Shown: piece by piece, positions 18,147-26,329 of the stretch | Layout of the letters: every line of letters begins with the position of its first letter | How positions within the stretch are numbered: the first letter of the stretch is position 1 | Assembly (NCBI RefSeq): GCF_028994805.1 | Contig: NZ_JAJQQP010000012.1 | Location: 1-64,000, forward strand | Source: Promicromonospora iranensis | GTDB taxonomy: Bacteria > Actinomycetota > Actinomycetes > Actinomycetales > Cellulomonadaceae | Direction of reading: 5' to 3' | DNA length: 64,000 nt | Made by a program: the position numbers and the translations under genes | The notes under the pieces: model-generated | Told to the model about the DNA's origin: nothing | Databases searched by the model: none | What the model saw: the letters and a program-made list of their open reading frames with translations, nothing else

Positions 18147-19559
18147 CTAGTCGGCACAGACGCCGTCGAGCAGCACCTCCGGGCTCGGGCTCGGCTTCGG
18201 GGCCGCCGGCTCCTCCCCGGTGCCGTCACCGGTCGTGCCGGTCTCGTCGCCCGCGGCGTCCCCCGTGCCGGCGTCGCCCGTGCCGGCTTCGCCCTCGTCA
18301 CCCGTGCCTGCTCCCTCGTCGCCGGTCCCCGCGTCGTCCGTTCCGGCGTCCGCCGACCCGTCCTCGGCCTCGCCGCTCGCGCTCGGCGAGCCGGACGGCT
18401 CCGGGTCGGGCAGCACCGCCTCGTCCGGCGGGATGTCCTCCGCCATGCGCGCGAAGATCTCCGAGGCCTCGGGATACCAGCCCAGGCCACTCGCGGAGCC
18501 TTCGGTGGTGTCGTACACCGGGACCTTGGTCATGATGATGTTCCGCTTGTCGATCTCCCGCAGCGACCAGGCGAGGCCCGCCACCTTGCCCGGGTCGGCG
18601 ATGTCCGGGTCGGCGCTCAGCGAGCCCAGGGCCGCGTTGATCAGCCGGAAGGTCTTGGTCGGGTCGGCAAGTGTCTCGGCGGACAGGATCTGCCGCAGCG
18701 TCGCGTTGATGAACGCCTGCTGCCGCTCGATCCTCGTGATGTCACTGCGCATCTCGAGCCCCATGCCGGTGCCCTTGCGCACCCGGAGGAACTGGATGGC
18801 GGTCTTGCCGTCGAGCCTGTTCTCCCCGGCCGGCAGGTCGATGCGGGCCGACGCGGGGTCGCCATGGATCGCTTCCGGCAGGCACATCTTCACGCCGCCG
18901 ATCGCGTCGACGACGTCGATCACGCCGTTCATCTTGACGACCGCGTGGTTCGTCACCGTCACGCCCGTCATGGCGTTGACCGTGTTGATCGTGCAGGCGG
19001 CCGCGTGCTTGAGCGACGTGTCGCCGCTGCCGACCTCGAACGAGGCGTTGAACTTGTCGCGGTAGGGCTGCGACTGGCCGCCGTCCGGAAGCTGGCACGA
19101 CGGGATGTCCACGAAGGTGTCACGGGGCAGCGACGCGATCTCGATCCACTGCCGGTCCGCCGAGATGTGCACCAGCATCGTCGTGTCCGAGCGCATACCC
19201 GAGACCGAGCCACCGATGTCGGCATTGGTGCCGTCACGGATGTCGGTCCCCATGAGGAGCAGGTTGACCGGCTCGTCCTTGAACGGGTCGGACGGGTTCT
19301 TCGGCGTGACCTGCTCGGCCACCAGGCCGTCCAGGTCCTGGACCTCGATCTGCGAGATCGCGTTCTGGTACACCGTGGCGGCCGCGGCAGAGCCGAACGC
19401 CATCGTGCCGACGACACCCATGGTGACCCCGCGGAACACCATCATCTTGCGCCAGCTGCGGACGTGACGGGGCTGCCGCTCGCCCGACCGCGCATGCCGG
19501 GGAGGTGTTTGAAGTATCTCGCCGACAGGTCGGACCGCCGTCCAGAAATCAGTCGCCAC
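18147..19559 (-). CDS. LytR-CpsA-Psr family wall glycopolymer ligase (LCP-1)
   Basis: A 470-residue membrane-anchored phosphotransferase that attaches lipid-linked polymers to peptidoglycan. An N-terminal cytoplasmic part and one helix (about 43-62) precede the LCP domain (about 95-290): NLLLMGTDIRDG, MRSDTTMLVHI, IASLPRDTFVDIPSCQLPDG, DKFNASFE, and the later RKGTGMGLEMRSDITRIERQ. The C-terminal 90 residues are an Asp/Gly/Thr/Ala-rich repeat (DAGTGDEG-type) ending in LLDGVCAD. GTG 19559 is chosen because TAGTCT lies 7 nt upstream; ATG 19589 is an alternative. Confidence 0.9.
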   Translation of the reverse strand: MATDFWTAVRPVGEILQTPPRHARSGERQPRHVRSWRKMMVFRGVTMGVVGTMAFGSAAAATVYQNAISQIEVQDLDGLVAEQVTPKNPSDPFKDEPVNLLLMGTDIRDGTNADIGGSVSGMRSDTTMLVHISADRQWIEIASLPRDTFVDIPSCQLPDGGQSQPYRDKFNASFEVGSGDTSLKHAAACTINTVNAMTGVTVTNHAVVKMNGVIDVVDAIGGVKMCLPEAIHGDPASARIDLPAGENRLDGKTAIQFLRVRKGTGMGLEMRSDITRIERQQAFINATLRQILSAETLADPTKTFRLINAALGSLSADPDIADPGKVAGLAWSLREIDKRNIIMTKVPVYDTTEGSASGLGWYPEASEIFARMAEDIPPDEAVLPDPEPSGSPSASGEAEDGSADAGTDDAGTGDEGAGTGDEGEAGTGDAGTGDAAGDETGTTGDGTGEEPAAPKPSPSPEVLLDGVCAD

Positions 19560-19885
19560 GCACCGGAGACTATGGCCTCTGTGCGTCAATCGTGTAACTA
19601 AGTCCTGGCGCTCTCAGGTGGGTTCCAGGTCGTCGTCGGCGACCAGGCCCTGTCAACGCCCGGCAGCGCTCGGGTCGACGCATCCGCCACTCCCGTCCAC
19701 TTGCCGGGCACCGTGGACCGCACCGCGGCCTCGTTCGCTGTTGCCGCGATCACCGCATCGGTCAAGAGTCCCGATGGTGCCCTCGGCCAGACGGGGGGGG
19801 ACCAGGGCCCGGCAAGGCAATGACAAGGTGATGACGTGCCGGGACCCTGTGCCCCCCGCTGCAGTACGGTTCGGCGATTCAGGTG
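19560..19885. other. Intergenic region with possible gene remnant
   Basis: About 326 bp. From 19614 to 19821 a plus-strand frame reads SGGFQVVVGDQALSTPG, then ATPVHLPGTVDRTAASF, and ends at TGA in QGPARQ. It has gene-like composition but no upstream start, so it may be the 3' remnant of a lost gene. A run of eight G follows AGAC near 19794. No RNA gene seen. Confidence 0.3.
19567..19572 (-). promoter_or_regulatory. -10 element of LCP-1 (leaderless)
   Basis: TAGTCT on the minus strand, 7 nt before GTG 19559. Confidence 0.5.
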
Positions 19886-20371
19886 CTACGGGACAGAGAT
19901 CGCCGTCCTGTAGCAGTTACCGGTGAAAGAACCGCTCGCCTGCGAGAACGCCGGCCACTTGATCGCACGCCTCGTATTCGGGCCGTAAAGACCATCGCCG
20001 CTCACACCAGAGGCGCTCTGCACGCTCGCCAGAACCTCGGAGGTCCGCCCACCGTAGTAGCCGTCCACGAACGAGGCACGCCACGCGGACGGGATGTGCG
20101 AGAGGTAGCAGTGCTTCAGGGACCGCTGCAGCTGCTCGGCTCCCTTGTTGTACGACGTGCTGGGCGCCATGTAGCACGTCTCGTGATATCCGCCCGACAC
20201 GGACTGCACGGGGACGCGGTACACCCACCCACCCGTCCCGTCCAAGGAGGCGTAGTTATTGCAGTACCCCGCCGCGGCGGACGCGGGCGCAGCGAAAGCG
20301 ACTGCTCCCATGCCAAGGACCAGACTGACCGCCGCGAATACCGCCATCAATCGTCCACGAAAGTTCTTCAT
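19886..20371 (-). CDS. Secreted peptidoglycan-binding-like protein
   Basis: A 161-residue exported protein. Signal peptide 1-33 ends in APASAAA. The mature part has five cysteines and a C-terminal helical domain, VDGYYGGRTSEVLASVQSAS then VSGDGLYGPNTRRAIKW, matching the PG_binding_1 pattern (xDGxxGxxTxxAV, x-GLxGPxTRxA). It has no catalytic domain, so it probably binds wall material or an enzyme. GGAGGG precedes ATG 20371. It sits between two LCP ligase genes on the same strand. Local GC is slightly lower than that of its neighbours. Confidence 0.75.
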   Translation of the reverse strand: MKNFRGRLMAVFAAVSLVLGMGAVAFAAPASAAAGYCNNYASLDGTGGWVYRVPVQSVSGGYHETCYMAPSTSYNKGAEQLQRSLKHCYLSHIPSAWRASFVDGYYGGRTSEVLASVQSASGVSGDGLYGPNTRRAIKWPAFSQASGSFTGNCYRTAISVP

Positions 20372-20518
20372 GACCCTCCATCGTCTGGGGCTGTGGAGAC
20401 CTCGGGTGAAGCCCCTTCCACGAGCACCTCAAGAGAGGCACTCCAACGATGAGCCTGGCATAAGGTCATTAAACGGTCAAACAACCTAAAGTTGGACAGT
20501 TGTTCATCAACGGATCGG

Positions 20519-21760
20519 TCAGTCCGGGCAGACGCCCGGCAGCAGCGAGGGCGACGGCGCCGAGCTGGGCGTGCCCGACGGCGTCGTCCCGCCCCCGTCG
20601 CCCGCACCCGTGCCGCGGGACTCGCCCGTTTCCCTCCCCGAAGGACTGCCCGGATCCTCGCTCCCCCCGGCACCGGTCGACGGCAGCGTCGCGTGCCCGG
20701 GCGGCGGCTCGCCAGCCGCGATGCGCTCCCAGACAGCGGTGGCCTCGTCGGTCCAGACCACACGGTTGGGGTCGGTGGGCGCGGCCACCACGGGCAGCTC
20801 GGTGAACACGATCTCGGCCGGGTCGATGTTCCGGATGCTGTACGCGAGGCCCGCCAGCGCCGCCGGGTCGGCCAGGCCCGGGTCGGCGGAGACCGCATTG
20901 AGCACCGCGCGGATGGTGCGGTACAGCCGGGGCGAGTTGGTGACGACGTTCTGGTCCAGGACCTGGCGTACCAGAGCGTCAACGAAGGCCTGCTGCCGCG
21001 TGATCCGGGTGAGGTCGCTGCCCTGGTCGAGCCCTAGCCCTTCGCCGTGCCTGGCCCGGAGGTAGCTGATCGACTGGCGCCCGTCGAGGGTCTGCTCCCC
21101 CGCCGGCAGCTCGAAGCGCCCGTAGTCAGGGTCCTGCACGAGCGGTTCGGGCAGGCACATGCGCACCCCGCCGAGCGCGTCGACGACGTCGACCACGCCG
21201 TCCATCTTGACGACCATGTGGTTGGTGACGGGCACGCCGGTGAGTGCCTGCACGGCGGAGATCGTGCAGGCGGCGGCGTACGTGAGGTCTTCCTCGGCGC
21301 CACCGCCGATCGTGAACGCGCTGTTGAACATGCCGTACCTGGCGCCGGACTCGGTGCCGTCGGGCAGCTCGCAGGCGGGGATCTCCACCAGCGAGTCGCG
21401 CGGGATGGAGACCACCTCGATGCGGGACCGGTCTCCGGAGACGTGCATCAGCATGGTCGTGTCCGACCGCATCCCGCCGTCACCCTCGCCCGCGATCTCC
21501 GTGTTCTCCCCGCCACGCAGGTCGGTGCCCATGATCAGGATGTTCAGGCTACGGCCGGTGAACGGGTCGTCCGGGTCGGGCGCCGACGACGGCGTGGGGC
21601 CCTTGACGAGACCGGATACGTCGCTGACGCCGATCTGGTCCTTCAGGTCCAGGTAGACGGCCGCAGCGCCGACCCCCAGCAGGCTGAGCGCGCCGACGAC
21701 GACGAGCGCCACGACTCGCGCGACGCGGTGACTGCGCTGGGTACGGAGGTGCCGGGGCAC
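20519..21760 (-). CDS. LytR-CpsA-Psr family wall glycopolymer ligase (LCP-2)
   Basis: A 413-residue paralogue of LCP-1. One N-terminal helix (about 14-37), then the LCP domain (about 70-280) with LNILIMGTDLRGGENTEIAG, MRSDTTMLMHV, VSIPRDSLVEIPACELPDG and the Arg-rich LDQGSDLTRITRQQAFVDAL. A Gly/Ser/Pro/Thr-rich tail ends in LLPGVCPD, nearly the same ending as LCP-1. GTG 21760 is 6 nt after TATGCT. The start codon and -10 lie inside an inverted repeat (21748-21790). Confidence 0.92.
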   Translation of the reverse strand: MPRHLRTQRSHRVARVVALVVVGALSLLGVGAAAVYLDLKDQIGVSDVSGLVKGPTPSSAPDPDDPFTGRSLNILIMGTDLRGGENTEIAGEGDGGMRSDTTMLMHVSGDRSRIEVVSIPRDSLVEIPACELPDGTESGARYGMFNSAFTIGGGAEEDLTYAAACTISAVQALTGVPVTNHMVVKMDGVVDVVDALGGVRMCLPEPLVQDPDYGRFELPAGEQTLDGRQSISYLRARHGEGLGLDQGSDLTRITRQQAFVDALVRQVLDQNVVTNSPRLYRTIRAVLNAVSADPGLADPAALAGLAYSIRNIDPAEIVFTELPVVAAPTDPNRVVWTDEATAVWERIAAGEPPPGHATLPSTGAGGSEDPGSPSGRETGESRGTGAGDGGGTTPSGTPSSAPSPSLLPGVCPD

Positions 21761-21790
21761 ATGCGGAGCATATGCATGTACCCCGGCACC
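21748..21790. promoter_or_regulatory. 17-bp inverted repeat spanning LCP-2 promoter and start
   Basis: GGTGCCGGGGCACATGC at 21748-21764 pairs with GCATGTACCCCGGCACC at 21774-21790, one mismatch, 9-nt loop. The loop contains the TATGCT -10 and the left arm contains the GTG start of LCP-2. It lies 22 bp after the stop of the upstream phosphodiesterase gene, so it can act as that gene's terminator, as an operator, or both. Confidence 0.6.
21767..21772 (-). promoter_or_regulatory. -10 element of LCP-2 (leaderless)
   Basis: TATGCT on the minus strand, 6 nt before GTG 21760, in the loop of the inverted repeat. Confidence 0.5.
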
Positions 21791-21811
21791 GGGCCTCCTC
21801 AGAAGCGGAGG

Positions 21812-24052
21812 TCAGCTCACCGCGGCGGCGCCGAGGTCCGGGTTGTCCGTGAAGAATCCGTCCAGGCCGGCCTCCAGGAACACCTGCACCTCGCCCACCA
21901 TGTCGCCGATGCCGTTCGGGTCGGTCGAGGAGCGGAAGTCGGCCGCGAGGAACTGGTTCTCACGGCGGAAGGTCCAGGCGTGCACCTCGAGGCCGGCGCG
22001 GTGCGCGTCCCGGATCACCGGGCTGGGCGCGCGGAGCGTGCCGTCGGCGTTGCGCGGGATCAGCACGTTCTTCTCGGCGCCGATGCCGTCGGCGTAGCCG
22101 GCGATCTCTCGCAGGCCCCGGCGGGTGACCAGGTCTGCGTAGGTACGCGGGTCCCCGGCCGCCACGAGGTCGTAGGGTGCGCCGCTGCTGCTGACGAGCT
22201 GGGCGAGCCGCACGTCGGTCATCTCGTCGAGGTCCTGGAGGTTGCCCACCTCGAACGACTGGACGATCACCGGGGCGTCGGCCCGGTCGAAGCCGTTGCG
22301 GCGGAGCTCACGCACGAGCGGCTCCTCCAGGGACAGCCCGATCGAGTCGAAGTAGGTGGGGTGCTTGGTCTCCGGGTAGACGCCGACGGGGGCGCCGTCG
22401 CAGGTGCGGCTGTTCCGGGCCAGGTCGAGCACCTCGTCGAGCGTCGGGACCTGGTAGAGGCCGTCGAACGGGGTGTTCTGCGGCCGGACCTGCGGCAGAC
22501 GCTCCTTGGCCCGCAGGGTGCGCAGCTCGGCGAGCGTGAAGTCCTCGGTGAACCAGCCGGTGATCCGCGCGCCGTCGATCGTCCTGGTGGTGCGCCGGTC
22601 CGCGTACTCCGGGTGCGCGGCGACGTCGGTGGTGCCGCCGATCTCGTTCTCGTGCCGGGCGACGAGCACGCCGTCCTTGGTCGAGACCACGTCGGGCTCG
22701 ATGTAGTCGACGCACTGGTTGATGGCGGTCTCGTACGCGGCGAGCGTGTGCTCCGGCCGGTAGCCGGAGGCCCCACGGTGCCCGACGACCGTCACGCCGT
22801 CGTCGGTCACGCGCTTCTTCTTCAGGTCGACGAGAGCCATCTCGGTGTCGTCCGGGGTACCCGTGACACGCGAGTCGTTGCCCGGGTAGTTGTTGTCGTT
22901 GCCGATCAGCAGCGTGTCGCGGTCGACGAACAGGACCGTCTCGAAGGACTGCACGGGCAGCGCGAACGTCTCGCCGAGCCCGTAGCCCTCGCCGGCGTCG
23001 ATACCGCGCGGGTTCTCGATGCGCAGTGCGTCGACGACGAGCTCCTTGCGGACGTAACCGTCACGGTCCGTGCGGCTCAGGTCGATCTCGTACACCCGCT
23101 TGATGACCGACTGGTCGCCCTCGAAGTCGTCCCGCTCGATGAGCAGCATGGAGTCGCGGCCGGTGGCGAACGCGTCGCCGATCACGTTGACCTCACGGTC
23201 GGTCTGGTACGCCCAGCGCTTGCCGGTGTACTCACCGCGACGGGTGTCGAACTGGTAGATCCAGCGGCGGCGGACATCCTCGTCGTCGGCCAGCGCACCC
23301 TCGACCACCGGGTAGAGGTGACGACCGCTCGAGGCCAGGGCCTCGAAGCCGCGGCTGCTGGGGACGTTCGGCTTCTCGCCGGGCTCCAGGTAGGGGTTCG
23401 CGGGCGACTTGCCGTCCGGGAACTCGTACGGGGCCTCCAGCAGCGTGCCGTCCGCGTCGAAGTGCAGCAGGAACGGGCCGAACTCCTCACCGACCCAGAA
23501 CGTGCCGTCGGCGGCCCGGACCAGGGACTCGATGTCGAAGTCGGCGCCCGTCAGCAGGCGCTCCTCGGTGTCCTCGTGGACGATCTCGAAGTCGAGGACG
23601 TCGTTGCGGTCGTTGTACTCGATGAAGTCGAGCACCTCGATCTCGCCGGAGCCCTTCCGGCCCGTGTCCCACTGCGGGCGCACCAGGTAGTTGCGCAGCA
23701 GGTAGTCGGCGGAGTTGCCCTTGGCCCCGAACCCGTTGTCCGGCTGGGCCCAGAAGGTGCCGTCGCGGTTGTCGACCATCGCGGAGAAGCCAGGGATGAC
23801 CTGGCCGTCCCACGGCCCCTGGCGCCCGTTGGCGGGAGAAGCCGCGGCGCCCGACGGCGGGCCTTCGGCGAGGTAGTCGGCCGACAGCGTGGCCCGACCG
23901 GCCAGGGTGGCGGCGAGGTAGGAGCCGCGGTGGTGCTCGGGCCCGGGACCGTGCTGGGGTGCGGCGACGGCGACGGCAGCGGGGAACAGCAGCGATGCCA
24001 CTGCCGCGGCGGCCACCACGCGCGAGGCGCGGGTGCGCAGGGGTGTACTCAT
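21812..24052 (-). CDS. Secreted phytase-like / glycerophosphodiester phosphodiesterase fusion
   Basis: A 746-residue exported two-domain protein. A signal peptide (about 1-32, ending AVAVAA) is followed by an esterase-like-activity-of-phytase domain (about 45-430: FSAMVDNRDGTFWAQPDNGF, GTFWVGEEFGPFLLHFDADG, PRGIDAGEGYGLGETFALPV, LIGNDNNYPG). The C-terminal GDPD barrel (about 440-740) keeps its core residues in VVGHRGASGYRPEHTLAAY, YIEPDVVSTKDGVLVARHE and VHAWTFRRENQ. It likely releases glycerol 3-phosphate from external phosphodiesters such as teichoic acid or lipid head groups. ATG 24052 gives a normal signal peptide; ATG 24082 is also possible. Confidence 0.88.
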   Translation of the reverse strand: MSTPLRTRASRVVAAAAVASLLFPAAVAVAAPQHGPGPEHHRGSYLAATLAGRATLSADYLAEGPPSGAAASPANGRQGPWDGQVIPGFSAMVDNRDGTFWAQPDNGFGAKGNSADYLLRNYLVRPQWDTGRKGSGEIEVLDFIEYNDRNDVLDFEIVHEDTEERLLTGADFDIESLVRAADGTFWVGEEFGPFLLHFDADGTLLEAPYEFPDGKSPANPYLEPGEKPNVPSSRGFEALASSGRHLYPVVEGALADDEDVRRRWIYQFDTRRGEYTGKRWAYQTDREVNVIGDAFATGRDSMLLIERDDFEGDQSVIKRVYEIDLSRTDRDGYVRKELVVDALRIENPRGIDAGEGYGLGETFALPVQSFETVLFVDRDTLLIGNDNNYPGNDSRVTGTPDDTEMALVDLKKKRVTDDGVTVVGHRGASGYRPEHTLAAYETAINQCVDYIEPDVVSTKDGVLVARHENEIGGTTDVAAHPEYADRRTTRTIDGARITGWFTEDFTLAELRTLRAKERLPQVRPQNTPFDGLYQVPTLDEVLDLARNSRTCDGAPVGVYPETKHPTYFDSIGLSLEEPLVRELRRNGFDRADAPVIVQSFEVGNLQDLDEMTDVRLAQLVSSSGAPYDLVAAGDPRTYADLVTRRGLREIAGYADGIGAEKNVLIPRNADGTLRAPSPVIRDAHRAGLEVHAWTFRRENQFLAADFRSSTDPNGIGDMVGEVQVFLEAGLDGFFTDNPDLGAAAVS

Positions 24053-24116
24053 GCGTGCGAGCCAAGACGGCGGAGCCGACATCCTGGTGAATCCCGCCCG
24101 ACCGCGGGATGAACAC

Positions 24117-25376
24117 TCAGATCGGCGTGTGCCAGCCGCCCTTGCGGTACGCCGGCGTGGCGGCGGCCAGCACGATGAACGCGGTGAGGCCCGAACCGAG
24201 CATCACGACCGACATGGCGACGGTGTCGCTGCCGAGCAGGCCCACGATCGGTGAGACCAGGCCGGCCAGCAGCGACTGCACCGCACCGATCATGGCGGCG
24301 GACGTCCCCGCGATCTCGCCGTGCCTGGACAGCGCCAGGGCCGAGGCGTTGGCGGGGATGAGGCCCTGGAACGCGAGCACCAGCCACAGGGCCACGAGCA
24401 GCCCGATCAGGCCGCCCACCTGCGTCACCGCGACCACGACCAGCACCACGGACATCACCACCTGCGCCACGATCGCCGTCCGCAGCAGCCGGATGGGGGC
24501 GACCCGCCGGACCAGCGACGCGTTCACCTGGGCGGAGAGCACCAGGCCGAGGCCGTTGATCGCGAAGAGGAGCGAGAACTGCCCGTGCGAGAGGCCGTAC
24601 CCCTGCTGGAACACGAACGGGGAGCCCACCACGTAGCTCATCACGACCCCCATGCCGAGGCCGGGGATGAGGGCGAGCGCCATGAAGTGCTTGTCGCGCA
24701 GCAGCGTGCGATAGCCGCGCAGCACCGACGACGCGCCCCCGGTGGTGCGGCGGGCGACCGGGTTCGTCTCCGGCATCACGAAGAACACGATCACCGCGAG
24801 CGTGGCACCGATGAGCGCGAGCACCACGAAGATCCAGCGCCAGGCAAACGCCTCGAGCACGATCGAGCCGAGCGACGGCGCGAGCATCGGGGCCACGCCG
24901 ATCACGAGCATCAGGCGTGACAGGATGCGGGCCGCCTCGGCTCCCACGAACCGGTCGCGCACGGTGGCCATCGCCGCGACGCTCGCCGCCGAGTTGAAGA
25001 AGCCCTGCACCAGGCGCAGCCCGATGAGCAGGTGGATGTCGTCGACGATGGCGCAGGCCAGCGAGACCAGGACGTGCATCCCGATGCCGATCATCAGCGG
25101 CAGACGGCGCCCGAAGCGGTCGGTCAGCGGGCCGATGACGAGCTGGCCGAGCGCACCACCGACGAGCATGCAGGAGACGGTGAGCTGGGCCAGCGTGTCG
25201 GAGGTACCGAGATCGGAGGCGACCTGCGGGAGCGCAGGCAGATACATGTCGACGGTAAGGGCGGGCAGGCACGCCAGCGCACCGAGCATGATCACCCACT
25301 TGAGGGCGGATCGAGACGACGGAGCGCGGCGACCGGGCATGGTTGAGGACACGCCCGACGGCGCTTCGGTTGGCAT
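24117..25376 (-). CDS. MFS drug-resistance transporter, Bcr/CflA family
   Basis: A 419-residue proton-coupled exporter with 12 predicted helices. Typical features: PALTVDMYLPALPQVASDLG in helix 1, GQLVIGPLTDRFGRRLPLM between helices 2 and 3, and LAPSLGSIV with the proline-rich antiporter motif in helix 5. Family substrates include bicyclomycin and chloramphenicol; the substrate here is unknown. ATG 25376 is chosen because TAGAAT ends 7 nt before it, giving a leaderless mRNA; ATG 25385 is upstream within that hexamer region. Confidence 0.9.
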   Translation of the reverse strand: MPTEAPSGVSSTMPGRRAPSSRSALKWVIMLGALACLPALTVDMYLPALPQVASDLGTSDTLAQLTVSCMLVGGALGQLVIGPLTDRFGRRLPLMIGIGMHVLVSLACAIVDDIHLLIGLRLVQGFFNSAASVAAMATVRDRFVGAEAARILSRLMLVIGVAPMLAPSLGSIVLEAFAWRWIFVVLALIGATLAVIVFFVMPETNPVARRTTGGASSVLRGYRTLLRDKHFMALALIPGLGMGVVMSYVVGSPFVFQQGYGLSHGQFSLLFAINGLGLVLSAQVNASLVRRVAPIRLLRTAIVAQVVMSVVLVVVAVTQVGGLIGLLVALWLVLAFQGLIPANASALALSRHGEIAGTSAAMIGAVQSLLAGLVSPIVGLLGSDTVAMSVVMLGSGLTAFIVLAAATPAYRKGGWHTPI

Positions 25377-25383
25377 GCCCAAC

Positions 25384-25389
25384 ATTCTA
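25384..25389 (-). promoter_or_regulatory. -10 element of the MFS gene (leaderless)
   Basis: TAGAAT on the minus strand, 7 nt before ATG 25376. Next to it is the palindromic stretch TATCGAATCGATA (25389-25401), a possible operator. Confidence 0.55.
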
Positions 25390-25487
25390 TCGAATCGATA
25401 CGACCCTGAACAGAGTGACCTCCCTCTCCCACCACCCGCTGCCGACCGCCCCGCCGCAATGTCAGTGGGGCGGGGCATGCTGGTCCC

Positions 25488-26243
25488 ATGTGCGGACGCT
25501 TCGCCTCCTTCACGGACACCCAGGACCTCGCTGACGAGCTCGCGATCGCCGAGATAGCGGAGGACGCGCGGCTCCTGCCGCCGTCCTGGAACGTGGCGCC
25601 CACCGACCCGGTGCGCATCGTCGTCGAGCGCGCGGGTCGCGACTCGGACGAGGTGACACGGTCGTTGCAGCTGGCCCGATGGGGGCTCGTGCCGTCGTGG
25701 GCCAAGGACCCCGGTGTGGGCGCCCGCATGATCAACGCCCGCTCGGAGACCCTGCTCGACAAGCCCGCGTTCGCCAAGCCGTTCGCGGCGCGGCGCTGCC
25801 TGGTGCTCGCCGACGGCTACTACGAGTGGCGCAAGCTGTCGCTACCGGCGTCCGGCTCGAAGAAGATCCCCAAGCAGCCGTACTGGATCCACCCCGCGGA
25901 CGCCGGCGTGGCCGCCTTCGCGGGCCTGTACGAGTTCTGGCGCAACCCTGCCGCGAGCGAGACCGACCCGGACCGCTGGCTCGTGTCAGCCACGGTCGTC
26001 ACCCGGCCGGCGTCCGACAGCATGGCTCCGATCCACGACCGGATGCCGCTCGTGCTGCCGCGGGACGCCTGGGACACGTGGCTGGACCCGGCGGTCCGCG
26101 ACGCGTCCGATCTCCTGCAGATCGACAACGCCCCGCTGACGACGCGGCCGGTGGGCGATGCGGTGGGTTCCGTGCGGAACGACGGGCCGTCGTTGATCGA
26201 GCCGGATCCGGAACCGAGGGATCCGGAGCCGGTGCTGGTCTGA
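25488..26243 (+). CDS. SRAP-domain protein (HMCES/YedK family)
   Basis: A 251-residue DNA-repair protein that forms a covalent thiazolidine link to abasic sites in single-stranded DNA. The active-site set is complete: Cys2 after Met1 removal, Asn83 in MINARSET, Glu113 in DGYYEWRK and His183 in PIHDRMP. The acidic C-terminal tail (EPDPEPRDPEPVLV) is beyond the conserved domain. It diverges from the MFS gene over about 110 bp and is followed, 86 bp on, by the YhcG-type nuclease gene. Confidence 0.95.
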   Translation: MCGRFASFTDTQDLADELAIAEIAEDARLLPPSWNVAPTDPVRIVVERAGRDSDEVTRSLQLARWGLVPSWAKDPGVGARMINARSETLLDKPAFAKPFAARRCLVLADGYYEWRKLSLPASGSKKIPKQPYWIHPADAGVAAFAGLYEFWRNPAASETDPDRWLVSATVVTRPASDSMAPIHDRMPLVLPRDAWDTWLDPAVRDASDLLQIDNAPLTTRPVGDAVGSVRNDGPSLIEPDPEPRDPEPVLV

Positions 26244-26329
26244 CGATCAGACAGGGTCGCTGAGGAACAGATCGTTGCGTATGTGCAACTCGGCGCGCGG
26301 TTGACATCTTTCCTCTACACACTTGACCC

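Noticed and set aside
18133-18147. Terminator between lysE copy 2 and LCP-1
   Set aside because: The sequence has a short direct repeat (GTCAGCGGAG) but no stable inverted repeat.
21047-24112. Long plus-strand frame opposite LCP-2 and the phosphodiesterase gene
   Set aside because: Shadow of two clearly recognisable minus-strand genes.
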